Assembly (NCBI GenBank): GCA_016869045.1 | Contig: VGFC01000010.1 | Span: 1-45,258, forward strand | Length of the DNA: 45,258 nt | From: Armatimonadota bacterium | Lineage (GTDB): Bacteria > Armatimonadota > Zipacnadia > Zipacnadales > VGFC01 | Reading direction: 5' to 3' | In this document: positions 43,373 to 45,258 of the stretch, in pieces | How positions within the stretch are numbered: the first letter of the stretch is position 1 | Layout: every line of letters starts with the position of its first letter | The notes under the pieces: model-generated | Told to the model about the DNA's origin: nothing | The model's database searches: none | The model's input: the letters and a program-made list of their open reading frames with translations, nothing else | Program-made: the position numbers and the translations under genes

Positions 43373-44421
43373 CCCAGCTTCTCCTTGCCGCTCAGCACAT
43401 CGGCCACACGCACCTGCCGACCCGTGCGCTGCGCGATCTGCCCGGCCTCGATGATCCCGATATGGAGCAGCATGTTCTCGTAGGGGCGCGGCGGGACGCC
43501 GGTGAGGATCATCCGCTTGAAGTTCCGCAGGATCTGCTGCCCGCCATAGATGAACTCGAAGTCGCCGATCGGGTTGGAGGTCACGGCCCCCGCCGCGCTG
43601 TAGCCCGCGGCGTAGAAGTTGCAGCGCTCCGGGAAGTGCTCGACGGAAGTGTTCAGGATCACCACCTCTCTCCCCGACCGCAGGCGCAAGTGCAGGTACT
43701 CCAGCGGCAGCGTTCCCATCGCCTCGACGAAGTCGACGTCGCTCCCGAAGAGGTTCAGCGCCAGCGCGACGCCGTGGATGATGTAGGCCAGTCGATCCTC
43801 GAGGCCGCCAAACTCGCGCTGACCGAGGTTCTCCTGCGAGAAGGCGCCGCCCACGCCCTTCACCACCCCCACGGTCGCCTGCCCGATCTCGGCGAAGCGG
43901 GCCTTGAAGAGGTCCGCCGCCGGGACCACCGACAGAATCGACTCGTTGTACATCGGCGTGCCGTGGCGCTGGGCCAGCCGGACGAGAGCCCGCGCATCGG
44001 CCAGCGTCGGCGCGAGGGGCTTGTCCACGAACGTGGGGATGCGGCGCTTCAGGAAGGGCGTCGCGAGCTTCAGATGGTCTCCCCCTCCACCGTCACAATT
44101 CGAGATGAAGACGGCATCGATTCCCTCGACCATCTCCTCCACGCTGCTGCAGACCTCCGGCCGGCCCGAGAAGGTCTCCGAGAAGTGCTCCGCCCGCGCG
44201 CGGTCGTAGTCGTAGCACTTCACGATCTCCATGCCGCTCACTTTGGGCAGCTTGTCGAGCCGGAACGGGTTGTAGATGTCCTGGTAGTAATGCGCGACGA
44301 TGTAGTCGTGCTCGACGAGCTTCGCCGGCACGAGATGCCGGGAGTCCATCTGCGCGCCGAAGTAGTAGCCATGTGTGTCGCAGCGGATGACGCCGACGCG
44401 GATCGGCTTGCGGGCGGCCAT
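43369..44421 (-). CDS. Gfo/Idh/MocA-type oxidoreductase B
   Basis: 350 aa. Start RVGVIRCDTHGYYFGAQMDS has the same CDxHxYxGxQM replacement of the nucleotide-binding loop. The KP signature reads FVDKPLAPTLADARAL. The pair with A implies a shared, unidentified sugar or cyclitol substrate. The cyclase-family gene starts the transcript 17 bases upstream; together the three form a compact operon. Confidence 0.85.
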   Translation of the reverse strand: MAARKPIRVGVIRCDTHGYYFGAQMDSRHLVPAKLVEHDYIVAHYYQDIYNPFRLDKLPKVSGMEIVKCYDYDRARAEHFSETFSGRPEVCSSVEEMVEGIDAVFISNCDGGGGDHLKLATPFLKRRIPTFVDKPLAPTLADARALVRLAQRHGTPMYNESILSVVPAADLFKARFAEIGQATVGVVKGVGGAFSQENLGQREFGGLEDRLAYIIHGVALALNLFGSDVDFVEAMGTLPLEYLHLRLRSGREVVILNTSVEHFPERCNFYAAGYSAAGAVTSNPIGDFEFIYGGQQILRNFKRMILTGVPPRPYENMLLHIGIIEAGQIAQRTGRQVRVADVLSGKEKLG

Positions 44422-44438
44422 GGGTGGCTCCTTTCACA

Positions 44439-45071
44439 TTACCAGGCAAGTACCCGGCAGGGCGCCGCGCTCGCACCATGCAGGCGCAGCGGCGCAACAC
44501 ACAGGGTGACCTGCCGTCCGACGAGCGGCTGCAGACCGACGAGCGGGCAGACGATCACGCCGCCCGTCCTGAAGTACTCCCGCAGGAAGGGCATCGCGGC
44601 ATCTTGCGGGTGATCGAAGGACAGCATGTCGCCGCCCAGAATCGCCGGTCGGTGCTGCAGCAGCCACTCCTGCAGCGCAGGCGAGAAGTGCGGGCTCGCG
44701 GAGTAGTAGTCCGGCAGATGCAGATGCGACTCCCAACCGGAGTGGATCAGGATGGCGTCCCTCTCCGGCACGAAGCCCGGCAGGTCGTCCGGCGCCGGAA
44801 GCTCCTGGCCCTCCGGCGCGAGCGAGATGACGTGGGCGCGGGTGAGAAGCCTCTCGGGGGGAAGCTGGTCGAGGGTCGGCGCGTCCGGGTAGAGATGCGC
44901 CGCCGTCTCGGCATACGTCGTGCCGTTCAACACCATCAGGCTGAGCTGGTGCGATACCCAGCCGCATTCATCGAGGCCGCCGACCTGCCGCAGATGCACG
45001 GGCGGGCAGTCGGCCTCGCCGTACCAATCCACGCCGTCCACGATGGGCACAGTCAGGTCATGGACCTGCAT
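44439..45071 (-). CDS. cyclase family (kynurenine formamidase-like) protein with altered metal motif
   Basis: 210 aa, of the cyclase/metal-dependent hydrolase family. The position of the catalytic HxGTHxD motif reads LNGTTYAETAAHL, so both His ligands and the Asp are replaced; a His survives only in AAHL. The end of the protein carries GGDMLSFDHPQDAAMPF and LVGLQPLVGRQVTLCVAPLRL, as in real members. It therefore looks like a family member with a modified or lost metal site. It is the first gene of a unit with two Gfo/Idh/MocA genes, so its substrate is probably linked to theirs. Confidence 0.75.
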   Translation of the reverse strand: MQVHDLTVPIVDGVDWYGEADCPPVHLRQVGGLDECGWVSHQLSLMVLNGTTYAETAAHLYPDAPTLDQLPPERLLTRAHVISLAPEGQELPAPDDLPGFVPERDAILIHSGWESHLHLPDYYSASPHFSPALQEWLLQHRPAILGGDMLSFDHPQDAAMPFLREYFRTGGVIVCPLVGLQPLVGRQVTLCVAPLRLHGASAAPCRVLAW

Positions 45072-45108
45072 CGGCGCCTCTCAGAGGGTGCACGGAAAGC
45101 ACGGCGTC

Positions 45109-45134
45109 GGGCGTGATCAATCACGCCCCTACAC
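45109..45134. repeat. TAGGGGC-family palindrome
   Basis: GGGCGTGATCAATCACGCCCCTACAC: on the minus strand it starts GTGTAGGGGC and has the core GTGATTGATCAC, unlike the other units in the window. It lies in front of the cyclase gene. Confidence 0.6.
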
Positions 45135-45258
45135 TCGGGCACGATGAAGATTGCGTTGAGAAAGTGCCCCTACGGACGAGTCGGTTGGTTAGGCACGGGC
45201 CGGACAGGCCCGGATCGGGTCAGGTCGGTTGGGTCCGGCGTCCGAGCGCCGGGGTCGG
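45135..45258. other. window end, no recognised feature
   Basis: An open frame from ATG 45144 to the window edge (MKIALRKCPYGRVGW) has no ribosome site and Gly/Arg-rich composition typical of chance. I do not call it a gene. Short GGTCAGGTCGGTTGGGTCCGG-like words recur. Confidence 0.4.

Noticed and set aside
1-45258. CRISPR array, prophage or insertion sequence
   Set aside because: No regularly spaced repeats, phage genes or transposase genes were found; all repeats are short palindromes or gene-tail copies.

Overview
The window is about 45.3 kb of high-GC bacterial chromosome. The best lineage clue is the protein at 19602-20549. It carries a pseudopilin-like block (FPVFARAREKARQASCQSN, then LMYAQDYDE) and an H-x9-DG motif of a style I know from Armatimonadota and, less closely, from Planctomycetota-like phyla. 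Secreted DUF3160, propeller, GH99-like, CRTAC1-like and copper-amine-oxidase-stalk proteins, NIF-type Fe-S genes and many small palindromic intergenic repeats fit that picture. The phylum assignment is inference.

Layout. 1-9301 (+): a DUF3160 lipoprotein, a secreted propeller protein, an ECF sigma factor with its zinc-finger anti-sigma factor, a DUF3179 protein, GlmU and an oxidoreductase. 9347-18409 (-): nifU-nifS-epsC-GT2-GNAT, a cation diffusion facilitator, a split transketolase and a short DsbD. 18521-19486: a small Lys/Ala-rich gene with a consensus promoter, then tmRNA (ssrA), which no protein-only annotation would show. 19602-25651: the pseudopilin-like protein, a hexulose-phosphate synthase/RraA fusion, a GH99-like protein and an FG-GAP propeller protein. 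25872-32752: an 878-aa secreted protein followed by two MNT/HEPN toxin-antitoxin pairs, a propeller lipoprotein and a DUF433/DUF5615 pair. 32893-37127 (-): an SGNH hydrolase, a stalk-domain protein and a small lipoprotein. 37585-42355 (+): a 1036-aa DUF4175-like membrane/coiled-coil protein, a small exported protein and a PfkB kinase. 42374-45071 (-): two Gfo/Idh/MocA proteins and a cyclase-family protein.

How genes work together. nifU and nifS overlap and are followed by a serine acetyltransferase, so cysteine supply, sulfur mobilisation and Fe-S scaffolding are linked. The sigma/anti-sigma pair is a signalling unit. The secreted proteins suggest a carbohydrate-degrading, surface-rich lifestyle.

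Most unusual: both toxin-antitoxin loci sit directly behind the 3' end of an unrelated host gene, and each is followed by a second, degenerate copy of that same 3' end (stop-to-stop offsets 953 and 955 bp). Also notable are several families of palindromic repeats with constant flanks and variable cores, one of which supplies the last codons of the transketolase C subunit.
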